NCBI RefSeq assembly: GCF_964340395.1
Contig: NC_135553.1
Span: 24,013,449 to 24,077,448 of the forward strand
Direction: 5' to 3'
Length of the DNA: 64,000 nucleotides
Source: Glandiceps talaboti
Lineage: Eukaryota; Hemichordata; Enteropneusta; Spengelidae
A program made the position numbers and the translations under genes. The notes beneath the pieces are model-generated. The model had not been told where the DNA came from and did no database searches. It was given only the letters and a program-made list of their open reading frames with translations. Below are positions 11,132 through 22,630 of this stretch, piece after piece. The first letter of the stretch is position 1. Each line of letters begins with the position of its first letter.

Positions 11132-12549
11132 ACCACATCCTCCAAAAAGAGAACTACCGAATCTAACTAAAGTAGTGTACATTTCTTGATGCTTCCTCCA
11201 AGTTTCTAACTTGAAGTTGCACAGATCCTACACGAAAAGTGAATAAAACACAATCCCAACATGATCTAGAAACTTCAACGAAGTGATTGTTTGATTACGA
11301 CCTAGGTTAGACCGAAGTAAACAAACGAAATACTAGTATATACTAATACCAATATCAGCAGTACAGCATGGCAAACATCCATGAACAACAGCAGATCAAA
11401 TGATCATTTCATATTTTAGGAAACCCATTCTGATGGAATTACTCTGTTGTTCATGTTTGTGTTTGTCATCTTTATCAGTCTTATTATTAAATATTGTTCT
11501 TTGGGTTTTTTGTGTGTATATATTGTCCATTGCGAACTAAGCCCTAGCCCGAGTGCTGATGTCGAGTCAAACATGCTGTGAGAATGTTTGTTACTTAGGA
11601 GGTTACTATCAATCGAGTATCTGATTAGAATTTCGATTAAGCAGTGTCTGACCATCCATAGTCTGACTGATCTATAGGACAGCTGGTCTAGCCGTGGATG
11701 TCGAGACATGGTTATTTCAGTATGCGGTCCATGTATTGATGCATAACTGAGATACAAGCACACAGCTGACAATGAAGTCAAAGAAATACAATGGAAAGAA
11801 AGATTAGTAATAGTACACGCATAGTTAAACAATGCGAATTCTACATTATCACATGTAAAGCTATTTCTCAACTAGTAGTGGATGTGATGCATAAATTAGA
11901 TATCTGGTGACTAACAGTATGAATAAATGCTGACATTTGGTGCCCTCCTTGCTTTTTATTGTTCCGCTACATATTATGCCTAGAAGTTTGTATCGATCGC
12001 CCTCAGTCTCCGTCTCACTGCTCCTCAGTCTAAAATTTAAGGTCACAAAGTTCAAGTTTGTATTTGGAAGAAAGTTTCATCAGCTTGTGCATGTTTATGA
12101 ATACATACATATAGTATTTTGTCATATATAGGAGATACCAAAATGTATGGACAATTACACAGTACGTGGGTATACGTATATACTAGTAGGTATATGAACA
12201 CATACATACGGAATACAGATAAGTTATTAAATGTGGATACGCATATACACAGCCATGGTATGTATGGCGCCCCCAATTTACTTTTACTTTATACTCCTGT
12301 TTTTATTCAGCGGGTTATACATTCTTTCTGAAATGTCCTTGGTCATTCTTATCAGTAAAATTAATAGTATATCAATACAACCATTTCTTTGTACGACTTT
12401 TATTAATTTGATGTCAAGAATTAAATGATAAGCTTTGGTGTCATTTCTTTTGACCGTGTATTGTGTCGAAGAGATATAATTCGGAATTGTTCAAATTTGT
12501 ATCAGAAAATGAAATATATGATCAGAGCATTTAAATTGTATATGTATTA
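11132..12549. other. H4-H2B spacer, unit 3
   Basis: No gene seen. It has the usual spacer blocks with a deletion of the GGGCATCGTTATCATCC block. The TATACGTATATAC-rich block is at about 12170-12250. Confidence 0.6.
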
Positions 12550-13010
12550 TTTTCTGATCATTACCTGCATGATCAATCGCTCCCTTCAAAATGGTACATT
12601 TCCAGATGTCTGGAAGGAGGCAATTACAATTTACGTAACGACTGTCGTCAAAATCTTGTTGTACCTCGACCATATAATACAGTAAATGACAGAGCGCTTT
12701 GCGGACCAAAGCTATGGAACTCAATTCCTGGAGAACTAAAGTTGATCACTGACATTGATTTTTTTAAAGGTGAACTTAAACACACCTGTTTAAACAATAT
12801 TATAAACTGTATTGATGTATTTACCACGTGTCTTTTACTAAGTAGTCATTTTAGCCTTTTTTGTAATTATTATAACCAATTTGTTGTTTTTACCTTTATT
12901 ATATTGTTTTACCATTCTTTTAAATCTATTTTATGTACAGCGCTTTTGAATATTACAAAATAGAAAAGGCGCTTTACAAAATAAATAAACTTTAAACTTT
13001 AAACTTTATT
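12550..13010 (+). mobile_element. CR1/L2-like LINE 3' relic, internally deleted (copy b)
   Basis: Same insertion site and same kind of internal deletion as at 4864, but the break lies a few bases away (GGAGGCAATTACAATTTACG). The C-terminal segment and the GCGCTTT hairpin tail are kept. It ends AAACTTTATTA, next to the orphan H2B 3' cassette. Confidence 0.85.
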
Positions 13011-13106
13011 AGAGTCATGTTGTTTGGTTTGGTAGTTCTCTTTTTGGAGGATGTAATGGTCCTGAAAAGGACCGTTTGGTTTGTGTATGCTGGGCACACG
13101 AATTAT
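13011..13106 (-). pseudogene. Orphan H2B 3' end (gene deleted)
   Basis: The H2B 3' cassette with a perfect minus-strand stem-loop (13058-13073) and purine element is intact. Just before the H2B stop codon (CACGAATTAT) the sequence jumps to the region after H2A (CTTTTGAATAAAGAG). The whole H2B-promoter-H2A segment, about 1.2 kb, is missing. A signal without a gene. Confidence 0.9.
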
Positions 13107-13585
13107 CTTTTGAATAAAGAGAAATACATTACACATAGTTGTGAAAGTAATGCAGATACATTGAGAGCCAATGTCATTTTTGCACCAAGTCCACTAAAGT
13201 AGACGGTGTGAACGACACCTACCAAAATAATGATTTGCTAAACGATGCAGTGAATGTCAAAATACATTTTACCACTATGATTTTACATACAATACAGTGT
13301 TCCAGTACATGTACTATTAATTTCGCAGCCAAGCTAACAATAATAATTTTCACCAAATGTAATAAAAATTTACCTAAAAATGGATACATATACAGAATAC
13401 ATGCCATAAGGGATCAAGAAATAGCAAAGCTTCAATAGTGACTAACAAACATACTAGTACTTGTAGGTGTATATACAACATTCCAGATTTCCATAGGAAC
13501 TATCACAAATAAGAAACATTTAAATACAAAAAATTACAAAGCACAACATATGGAACAGTAAACTTGACACACATTAAATTAGACA
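13107..13585. other. H2A-proximal spacer block, unit 3 (H2A absent)
   Basis: No gene seen. It is the usual post-H2A block, from the AATAAA onward, although the H2A gene itself is deleted. Confidence 0.6.
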
Positions 13586-13688
13586 ATCGTCCCTAATCTT
13601 TGTATAAATGCTGAGTGGCTTATCCGTGAGAAGAGAGATACTCGTCCCGACTAAAGTTCCTCACTTCTCGCGGCTAAGCCGCTCAAGG

Positions 13689-13696
13689 CACACTTT
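13689..13696. repeat. Target-site duplication, left copy (L1-like insertion)
   Basis: CACACTTT, repeated at 15480-15487. The empty site in other units reads GGCACACTTTGTGCG. Confidence 0.8.
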
Positions 13697-15479
13697 TTTT
13701 TTTTCTTTTTTTTTTTTTTATTTACGTACAAAACAAAGAAGTATACAGCACACAAGGAAAAACAGAACGAAAAGAATACTAAGAAAGGTTAGAGAAAATT
13801 TGACTTGCATCCAAAGAGTTTGATTTTGTGGAAAAAAAACAAACAAAAAAAAACAGCAACTAGACTTCAACTAATGACGTGTTCGTATTTACACAAAATT
13901 GGTGCAAAGGTAGCCACTTCATTTGATGGAAATTTACTTTATCATTTGCCCTAGCATTAAATAGTTCTATATTATATATGTTACAAAGTAATAAATTGAA
14001 TTCCCTAAAGGATGGTTTCTGTTCCTTTAATTTTACCCAATAGATATATTTCCGAATAACTAAAGAAACAAAATTTATAATCATTCTTTCTTGTGGGTCA
14101 CCAAGAATCATACATAGCTTAGACGGAAATGACGACAAACTTAGCGAATTACCCATTACGTTGATAACTTCGCCCCACAGGGCCTTAGTATCCTTACATT
14201 TAAAAAAAAAGGTGTTCCAACGTTTCTGGTTCTTCTTGACAAATCCCACAAAGAAATTTTGGGTACTTTGCTGGATTATAATGATGAAGTTGCTGATTTG
14301 TATAAAGAATATTATGTAAAAGCTTGAACTGGAATTCTCTTGACTTACTTTCATTGGAAACTTTAAAACTAAGCTCATACAACTTTTTCCAATTTAGGCC
14401 AGTGAAAGTTAAACATTTCTCAAGGGTTTCCTCAGTGTTTGGCTTCACAATTCTATTTTCTAAAAGTTTACTCTTTAGAACCGTCTTTGAAAGTGACTCA
14501 AACAAAATTCTTTCGTTTCCAATATTAATATAGATATCGTTAGTTGAATGCCCTAACTGCTTAGCTTTTAAAAAATCTGGGATAGAATGTATCAATCCCA
14601 TCCATTTCAGTTTGTGATTTAAAGTCAACCCCTTCTGTTCAAATATATGCCATGGAACTAACGATTGGCCATGAAAAAAATCCGACACAGAGGAAAAACC
14701 CACTTCCTGGAATTTGCCATAGAACACAGACTTCCTATCTACTAAGATGTGTTTATTATTCCAAATCAAATGATCATGATCCTTGTCCCCCAAGTTATTT
14801 ACTTCGGACCAAATATCCAGACACTCACCGATGAAATCTGTCAGGTACACAGGTAAAAGCGTTCTTTTAAAGTTACATTTCAATAAAAGCGGTCCCCCAA
14901 CGTTCTTAAACTTATCAAGTACTAACATTTTCCAAGGGTGAATACAATCACTACAAAATAATTGCTTAAGTATAAGAATCCTTTGAGCACTCTTCATAAG
15001 AAAAAGGTCAGGCATTTTGAGACCACCATGGCCCACCTCCCCAATCATAACTTTTCTAGCAACCCTATCCCTTCCCTCCCATAGAAAATCATAAATTAAT
15101 TTGTGTATTTCATTTATTATGTCATTTGGTATCGTCGTATTAATCAAAATATAGGTCAGTTTCGAGAGCGCTAATGTTTTTATAACTTGAATTTTTCCAA
15201 TAAGACTTAATTTTCTACATTTCCATTGCTTTAATATATTTTTTAGATTTTCTATTGGTTTTGTAAGATTCTCCAATTGGGCAGCAGCTTTATTGTGTGA
15301 AAAATGTATACCAACAATTTTAATGGTTGAGGTGGGCCATCTGACCCCGAAATGCCTGTCCTTCCGGGTGCTCCAGTTACCAAGCCAGACAGCTTCACAT
15401 TTCTCAATATTAATCTTTAAACCTGAAATATCGTCAAACTTTCCAAGGACTTTAAACAGAACGTTGGCTGACTCCACAC
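13697..15479 (-). mobile_element. 5'-truncated L1/Tx1-like LINE
   Basis: A ~1.78 kb insertion whose poly(A) tail appears as a T-rich run at the plus-strand left end (13694-13720). It is flanked by an 8 bp target-site duplication. Only the 3' portion of ORF2 and a short 3' UTR are present, a typical product of target-primed reverse transcription that stopped early. Confidence 0.9.
13860..15479 (-). pseudogene. L1-like ORF2 C-terminal part, frameshifted
   Basis: Read on minus from 15479 it starts just beyond the RT catalytic motifs (SGLKINIEKCEAVWLG box). The RT thumb follows (KLSLIGKIQVIKTLALSKLTY and a DFLWEGRDR box, both characteristic of L1/Tx1 ORF2). Next comes a long C-terminal region and a cysteine motif CGICQEEPETLEHLFF. 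The frame breaks in the homopolymer A9 run at 14202-14210 (plus) and continues in another frame to 13860. No endonuclease and no RT active site remain, so it is dead on arrival. Confidence 0.85.
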
Positions 15480-15487
15480 CACACTTT
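15480..15487. repeat. Target-site duplication, right copy (L1-like insertion)
   Basis: CACACTTT, matching 13689-13696. Confidence 0.8.
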
Positions 15488-15675
15488 GTGCGCCTTACAA
15501 AGCTCAGAGTCACGATCTGGCAGCGAGACTAATGTACTATAAGATTACTGCAATATGTACATGGCAATTAGTCTCGCTGCCAGACTAGTGACTCGGGACT
15601 AGTCCCTCTATCTCTTCTCGCGGCCAAGCCACTCGGCATACATATATACAACGATCATGAAGATTAGGGACGATA

Positions 15676-17280
15676 GTCACGCGTCTGGCAGCGAGACTAC
15701 ATAGAACGTTATTAAAGGTACTTTTCCACTCGCGTATGGTAATTTCTTTATTTTATTTATTTTTTAACTTTCACAAAAGTCAGGCAGTCCACACAGGTGA
15801 CGGACACCTATAAATGTGGACCCCAAAACATATATACAGGGAAATAAAAGACAACCGGCAAACACTACAGTTACAATATGTGTACAAGATGAATGGAAAC
15901 ACCTACAATTACAATAAGCCTAAATCTGTCTTGGAGCGGAAATTGCCAAATGTATAAATTACAAAAAAAAAACCAGAAATAATATCTTAAAACTACGAAT
16001 AGAGGAGATAATAGAAAGCTACAACAAATACTCAAATAAATAAATTTGCAGTCGCTTAATTTATTTATGTATTCCGGATATGAAAGTAAAGACACCAACA
16101 AATGGATCGAAAACTTAGCTGCAATGTACCATTCAATTTACGCTGCACACAATTCAAATATATCTAGTGGTAGGCTGAACTATATTATCTCAAATTGCGT
16201 CGATGACTATTATTACAAATATTTCACAAAACAATTCACATGTAGGAAATGCTGACAAAGTGTCATGAGGGGTCATATTAAATAACTATAATGGTAACAT
16301 GTAGTACATTGGTATCGGTACGACTATACACAGACAAGTAAGAAGACTTGTCTGTGGACTATATGAGTTATTCATAAATTACTGGATTGTACTCTCTACG
16401 CGAAAACAATTAGTCGGTTATCGGTCCCAAGATATGCTGAAATTATTAGGAATTTGAATTACCGTACAATGAGAAGGTGACTATCGCATTTCATTTATAC
16501 AGATGACAAAGCTATGATAATGATTTCTATCTTTAGTCGATCGGTGTAAGTCGTGTTATCTACATCAGTTCCTTTAGGATATCGATACCTTCATTTATTT
16601 GTATAAGTTCTACTGTGTATAAATTTGATGCCAATAGAGAAATAATTAATAGGTTTGACCATAGACCATACACGAAACTTAGGGGCTGTGGTTTGATGGT
16701 ACTGGTACCGTTGGAATGTTTGGATCGTAATGAATTGACATGGAGGGCTGATGGGGAAATGAACTCTTCACCTCTTGTAACCATAAACGTTTGAGAGAGA
16801 CTTATTTATCGACTTTTACTTCTGATTTGACTTTAGAATTATTAAAAAATTTAAAATCGTGTATATTTATGGTTAAATTACAACTACTCACAGTCCCCGA
16901 TAGAGGGATTGTGAAGTACTGTTGCACATTAAGTCAAGCCGTGTGTTGGCCTACAGTTTTACGACATTGTAAATTTGATGTGATGTCATTAATAATACTT
17001 ACATTTATAAAACTTATAATATTGTCGGCTATAGGAATATCAGAAAGAAGTTTATTATTTTGTATTTAAACACTCTAAAATATCTTAAACGAGATATCTA
17101 TTATGTTTTCAAAAGGCGTTTCTCCAGAGCTTGACGTAAAATGAGGATCCTGTAACAGAAGTAAATGTTTACGTTCTTATTAGCTGAGGCAAATCTACCA
17201 ATAATCAACTAACAATTTGTTGTTTCCAGAAATCATCACGGCTTGGGATCCCAAGTGCGAATGAACGAGCTTGGTGAAGC
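15676..17280. other. Spacer from MITE to H4#3 promoter
   Basis: No gene seen. It holds the conserved post-MITE block and the H4-proximal block. It has a unit-specific hairpin CACAGACAAGT..ACTTGTCTGTG (16329-16339 and 16346-16356). The ~880 bp hairpin element is absent (empty target near 16555). Confidence 0.6.
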
Positions 17281-17764
<484 letters not shown>

Positions 17765-17791
17765 ACCCATCTACAAAAACCCAAACCAAAC

Positions 17792-17807
17792 GGCCCTTTT
17801 CAGGGCC
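17792..17807 (+). terminator. H4#3 histone 3' stem-loop
   Basis: Perfect GGCCCTTTTCAGGGCC followed by CAAAAAGAGAAC. Confidence 0.95.
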
Positions 17808-18305
17808 ACCACATCCTCCAAAAAGAGAACTACCGAAACTAACTAAAGTAGTGTAAATTTGTTAATGCCTCCTCCAAGTTTCTATCTTGAAGTTGCACAG
17901 GCCCTACACGAAAAGTGAATAAAGTACAATTCCAACCTGATCTAGAAACTTCAATGAAATGATTGTTTGATTACGACCTACATGTAGGTTAGACTGAAGT
18001 AAACATACGAAATATGTACAGCATGGCAGACATGCATGAACAACAGAGTATAACTGCATATCGATATCAATTGATCATTTCATATTTTATGAAACCCATT
18101 CTGATTCTTGCTGATATTAATATGGAATTACTCTGTTGTTCATGTTTGTGTTTGTCATCTTTATCAGTTTTATTATTAAATATTGTTCTTTGTTTGTTTG
18201 TTTTTGTGTATATTGTCCCTTGCGAACTAAGCCCTAGCCCGAGTGCTGATGTCGAGTCAAACATGCTGTGTGAATGTTTGACGAGCTATAGGAATATCAG
18301 AAACT
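17808..18305. other. H4-H2B spacer, first part
   Basis: No gene seen. The usual H4-distal block runs up to the GAGTCAAACATGCTGTG step, then breaks into LINE sequence. Confidence 0.6.
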
Positions 18306-18842
18306 TAGCACGAGTTGTAAAAGGTTTGAGAAAGTATGATGGAATAACTCAATCTCTTATTCAGCTCCACTGGCTGCCTGTCAAGGCAAGAGTTGATTTT
18401 AAAGCAATTTTACTAGTTTTTAAGGTTTTGAATGGTCAAGCACCTTTGTATATCCAGGATTCGTTCACACGTACCAACAATTCCCGTTACAATTTACGTA
18501 ACGACTGTAGTCAAAATCTTGTTGTACCTCGATCATTTAATACACTAAATGACAGAGCACTTACCATTTGTTGACCAAAGCTATGTTCACTGACATTGAA
18601 CTTTTTAAAGGTGAACTTAAAACACATCTGTTTAAACAATATTATAAACTGTATTAATTTATTACCATGTGTCTTTTACTAAGTAGTCATTTTAGCCTTT
18701 TTGTAATTATTGTAACCGATTTGTTGTTTTTAGCTTTCTTATATTGTATTACCATGCTTTTAAAGCTATTTTATGTACAGCGCTTTTGAATATTAATAAA
18801 TAGAAAAGGTGCTTTAGAAAATAAATAAACTTTAAACTTTAT
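18306..18842 (+). mobile_element. CR1/L2-like LINE 3' relic (copy c)
   Basis: It encodes the C-terminal LINE segment with the diagnostic LHWLPVKARVDFKAILLVFK box, then APLYIQDSF and RYNLRND..LVVPRS. The GCGCTTT hairpin and AATAAACTTTAAA tail follow. Its 5' end lies at a different place in the spacer from copies a, b and d, and one later stop breaks the frame. It ends at the same junction with the H2B 3' cassette. Confidence 0.85.
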
Positions 18843-18930
18843 TAGAGTCATGTTGTTTGGTTTGGTAGTTCCCTTTTTGGAGGATGTAGTGGTCCTGAAA
18901 AGGACCGTTTCAGGGCCACCACATCCTGCA
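18843..18930. other. Hybrid H2B / H2A-or-H4 3' cassette without genes
   Basis: A minus-strand H2B stem-loop (18891-18906) is fused after GTTT to the second half of a plus-strand stem-loop cassette (CAGGGCCACCACATCCT), followed directly by mid-spacer sequence. Both genes between the two inverted cassettes are missing. It looks like a deletion joining inverted copies of the 3' cassette. Confidence 0.8.
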
Positions 18931-19772
18931 AAATAGACTAAAAATACATCGCTGAGGGCATCGTTATTATCCGTGGAAGGAACTGGATAAATAGAGTGTC
19001 CCAACAACTGATCTTGCCAGTTTTACTTCAAAAGTGATAAGTAGATTATAGCGAACAGATTTACTTGGCATTAATACGGATATATTCTCTCTAATAACAC
19101 CCACGACTTTAATAACAGTTAACAAAACAGTTCATTTCTACAACATACTTCCATGGTATAATCAAGCACCTGAATGTGTTATACTAGTAGGTATATGAAC
19201 GCATACACACGGAATATAGATATACAAGTAAATCAATGTGGATACGAATATACACAGCCATGGTATGTATGGCGCCCCCAAGTTTTTTTTACTTTATACT
19301 CCTGGTTTTTTTTCCAGTGGGTTAAATTGCGTATATATTCTTTTGACTCTCGTCTGCCACCTGTTGATACTTAGGCCAGGTCGTTTGTCCTTGTAAATAA
19401 TCAGTCAGTTGGATCTACGGAGCCGTGCAAGTTATCCATGTACCAGTTGTATTTGTTAACCCAGGCCGAGGTTTTGTTACAAAACCATTATGTCATTTAC
19501 TGTGAAAATCTTCTGAACTGTCCTTGGTCGTCAAAATAATAGTATATCAAAACAACCATTTCTTTGTACGATTTTTATTAACTTGTTGTCAAACAATAAA
19601 TGATAAGCTTTAGTGTCATATCTTTTGACCGTGTAATGTGTCGAAGAGATATGATTCGGAGTTGTATCAGAATTTGTATCAGAAAACAAAATATATGATC
19701 AGAGCATTTAAATTGTGTTTGTATTAGAGTCATGTTGTTTGGTTTGGTAGTTCTCTTTTTGGAGGATGTGGT
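18931..19772. other. H4-H2B spacer, second part
   Basis: No gene seen. Spacer blocks from AATACATCGCTGAGGGC to the H2B 3' flank; no LINE at the usual site. Confidence 0.6.
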
Positions 19773-19788
19773 GGTCCTGAAAAGGACC
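19773..19788 (-). terminator. H2B#3 histone 3' stem-loop
   Basis: Perfect GGTCCTTTTCAGGACC on minus, followed by the purine element. Confidence 0.95.
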
Positions 19789-19817
19789 GTTTGGTTTGTT
19801 TATGCTGGGCATACAAA

Positions 19818-20186
19818 TTATTTGGAGCTGGTATACTTGGTGACGGCTTTGGTTCCCTCACTGACGGCGTGCTTGGCAAGCTCACCGGGCAGCAAGAGAC
19901 GTACAGCAGTCTGGATCTCTCTGCTCGTGATGGTGGATCTCTTGTTGTATTGGGCAAGACGGGAAGCTTCAGCTGCAATACGTTCGAAAATATCGTTGAC
20001 GAAGCTGTTCATGATAGACATGGCCTTGGATGAGATACCAGTGTCTGGGTGAACTTGTTTCATAACTTTGTAGATGTAGATACCATAGCTTTCCTTTCTG
20101 CGTCTCTTTCTCTTCTTGTCACCACTTCGTACAGCTTTAGCCTGACCGGCTTTCTTTGCAGCTTTTCCACTTCCTTTGGGAGGCAT
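19818..20186 (-). CDS. H2B: Histone H2B, copy 3 (122 aa)
   Basis: The majority H2B protein. The start is at 20186, as argued for the other copies. On the plus strand the TTTCTGCGTCTC stretch (about 20095) is shared with copies 4 and 5, whereas copies 1, 2, 6 and 7 have TTTCTACGTCTC: a silent subgroup marker. Its upstream TATA and octamer are intact. Confidence 0.97.
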   Translation of the reverse strand: MPPKGSGKAAKKAGQAKAVRSGDKKRKRRRKESYGIYIYKVMKQVHPDTGISSKAMSIMNSFVNDIFERIAAEASRLAQYNKRSTITSREIQTAVRLLLPGELAKHAVSEGTKAVTKYTSSK

Positions 20187-20533
20187 GTTTGATTTCAATC
20201 GGATGATGATTTCAGTGTGTTGAGGCAATGCAAACGGTGCACTTTTTATAACCAAAGGAATGCAAATGAGGAATTCTAATGATAATGAAGTGATAGGCGG
20301 GAAAGAGAAAATTCAATAAGAATTATCACCTTCTATTTATGCATTTAACTTCGCGACAAATCAACTCTTTGTCATTGGTTAGGTTTGACTCTCATTACCA
20401 GTTCGTTGTTGTGATTGGCCAAAATTGATTGTTAGCAGAATTCTCCCTTCGGCCATAAATTTGGACAGTTTGGTGGTAGGTTCAGTCATTTAACATCAGT
20501 AGACAGTACTCACGAAAAACCAACAACTTCATA
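20187..20533. promoter_or_regulatory. Divergent H2B/H2A promoter, unit 4, with altered H2A TATA
   Basis: H2B side normal (TATA 20243-20251, octamer 20260-20267). The H2A box reads CATAAAT at 20454-20460 instead of TATAAAT, a T-to-C change in the first base of the core. Confidence 0.85.
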
Positions 20534-20908
20534 ATGTCTGGACGTGGTAAAGCAGGTAAAGCTAAGGGTAAAGCAAAGAGCCGTTCCAGCCGTGCTGGTT
20601 TACAGTTCCCAGTCGGACGTGTGCACCGTTTCCTTCGCAAGGGCAACTATGCTAAACGCGTTGGTGCAGGTGCCCCAGTCTACTTGGCTGCCGTTCTCGA
20701 ATACTTGGCTGCTGAAATCCTAGAGTTGGCAGGAAATGCTGCCCGTGACAACAAGAAGACCAGAATCATTCCACGTCACTTGCAACTGGCTGTCCGTAAT
20801 GACGAAGAATTGAACAAACTGATGGGCGGTGTCACCATTGCTCAGGGTGGTGTATTGCCAAACATCCAGGCAGTACTTTTACCAAAGAAGACTCAATCCA
20901 AAAAGTAA
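20534..20908 (+). CDS. H2A: Histone H2A, copy 3 (124 aa)
   Basis: The protein matches the array consensus. The coding region is intact, but its promoter has a damaged TATA (CATAAAT) and its stem-loop has a G-U wobble, so this copy may be expressed less than its neighbours. Confidence 0.97.
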   Translation: MSGRGKAGKAKGKAKSRSSRAGLQFPVGRVHRFLRKGNYAKRVGAGAPVYLAAVLEYLAAEILELAGNAARDNKKTRIIPRHLQLAVRNDEELNKLMGGVTIAQGGVLPNIQAVLLPKKTQSKK

Positions 20909-20937
20909 ATCGTATGCCCAGCATACACAAACCAAAC

Positions 20938-20953
20938 GGTCCTTTTCAGGGCC
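20938..20953 (+). terminator. H2A#3 histone 3' stem-loop, wobble variant
   Basis: GGTCCTTTTCAGGGCC: the third pair is U-G. It looks like a patchwork of the H2A arm (GGTCC) and the H4 arm (GGGCC). AATAAA at 21020-21025. Confidence 0.9.
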
Positions 20954-21488
20954 ACCACATCCTCCAAAAAGAGAACTACCAAACCAGTAAACACACACCA
21001 ATATGTCCTGCCTCTTTTGAATAAAGAGAAATTACACATTACACATAGTTGTGAAAGTAATGCAGATACATTGAGAGCCAAGGTCATTTTTGCACCAAGT
21101 CCACTAAAGTAGACGGTGTGAACGACATCTACCAATATAATGATTTGCTAAACGATACAGTGAATGTCAAAATACATTTTACCACTATGATTTTACATAC
21201 AATACAGTGTTCCAGTACATGTACTATTAATTTCGCAGCCAAGCTAACAATAATAATTTTCACCAAATGTAATAAAAATTAACCTAAAAATGGATACATA
21301 TACAGAATACATGCCATGCGGGATCAAGAAATAGCAAAGCTGGCCAACAAACATACTAGTACTTGTAGGTGTATATACAACATTCCAGATTTCCATAGGA
21401 ACTATCACAAATAAGAAACATTTAAATACAAAAAAAATTACAAAGCACAACATATGGAACAGTAAACTTGACACACATTAAATTAGAC
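20954..21488. other. H2A-proximal spacer block, unit 4
   Basis: No gene seen. Conserved post-H2A block. Confidence 0.6.
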
Positions 21489-21779
21489 AATCGTCCCTAA
21501 TCTTTGTATAAATGCTGAGTGGCTTATCCGCGAGAAGAGAGATACTAGTCCCGACTAAAGTTCCTCACTTCTCGCGGCTAAGCCGGTCAAGGCACACTTT
21601 GTGCGCCTTACAAAGCTCAGGGTCACGATCTGGCAGCGAGACTAATGTACTATAAGATTACTGCAATATGTACATGGCAATTAATCTTTCTGCCAGACTC
21701 GGGACTAGTCCATCTATCTCTTCTCGCGGCCAAGCCACTCGGCATACATATATACAAAGCTAAGATTATAGGGACGATA
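21489..21779. repeat. MITE-like inverted-repeat element, unit 4
   Basis: Same structure as at 7086. The right inner repeat is degenerate (AATCTTTCTGCCAGAC). Confidence 0.75.
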
Positions 21780-22626
21780 GTCACGCGTCTGGCAGCGAGA
21801 CAACATAGAAAGTTATTAAAGGTACTTTTCCACTCGCGTATGGTAATTTCTTTATTTTATTTATTTTTTTAACTTTCACAAAAGTCAGGCAGTCCACACA
21901 GGTGACGGACACCTATAAATGTGGACCTCAAAACATATATACAGGGAAATAAAAGACAACCGGCAAACACTACAGTTACAATACATGTACAAGATGAATG
22001 GAAACACCTACAATTAGTACAATAAGCCTAAATCTGTCTTGGAGCGGAAATTGCCAAATGTATAAATTACAAAAAAAACCCAGAAATAATATCTTAAAAC
22101 TACGAATAGAGGAGATAATGGAAAGCTACAACAAATACTCAAATAAATACATTTGCAGTCGCTTAATTTATTTATGTATTCATGATATTAAAGTAAAGAC
22201 ACAAACAAATAGATCGAAAACTTAGCTGCATTCTACCATTAAATTTCCGCTGCACACAATTCAAATATATCTAGTAGTAGGCTGAACTATATTATCTCAA
22301 ATTGCGTCGATGACTATTATTACAAATATTTCACAAAACATATTCGCATGTAGGAAATGCTGACAAAGTGTCATGAGGGGTCATATTAAATAACTATAGT
22401 GGTAACATGTAGAACATTGGTATCGGTACGACTACATGAGATATTCATAAAGTACTCTCTAAATTAACACGCGAAAACAATTGGTCGGTTATGGGTCCCA
22501 AGATATGCTGAAATTATTAGGAATTTGAATTACCGTACAATGAGAAGGTGACTATCTCATTTCCTTTATACAGATAACAAAGCTGTGATAATGATTTCTA
22601 TCTTTAGTCGATCGGTGTAAGTTGGG
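21780..22626. other. Spacer block beyond the MITE, unit 4
   Basis: No gene seen. AT-rich block conserved in all H2A-H4 spacers. Confidence 0.6.
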
Positions 22627-22630
22627 TTAT

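Larger units (their letters stand above)
13586..15675. repeat. MITE-like element split by an L1-like insertion
   Basis: The left part (13586-13696) and right part (15480-15675) are the same inverted-repeat element as at 7086, separated by a minus-strand LINE. Here the inner repeat (ATTAGTCTCGCTGCCAGAC) is better preserved than in unit 2. Confidence 0.8.
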
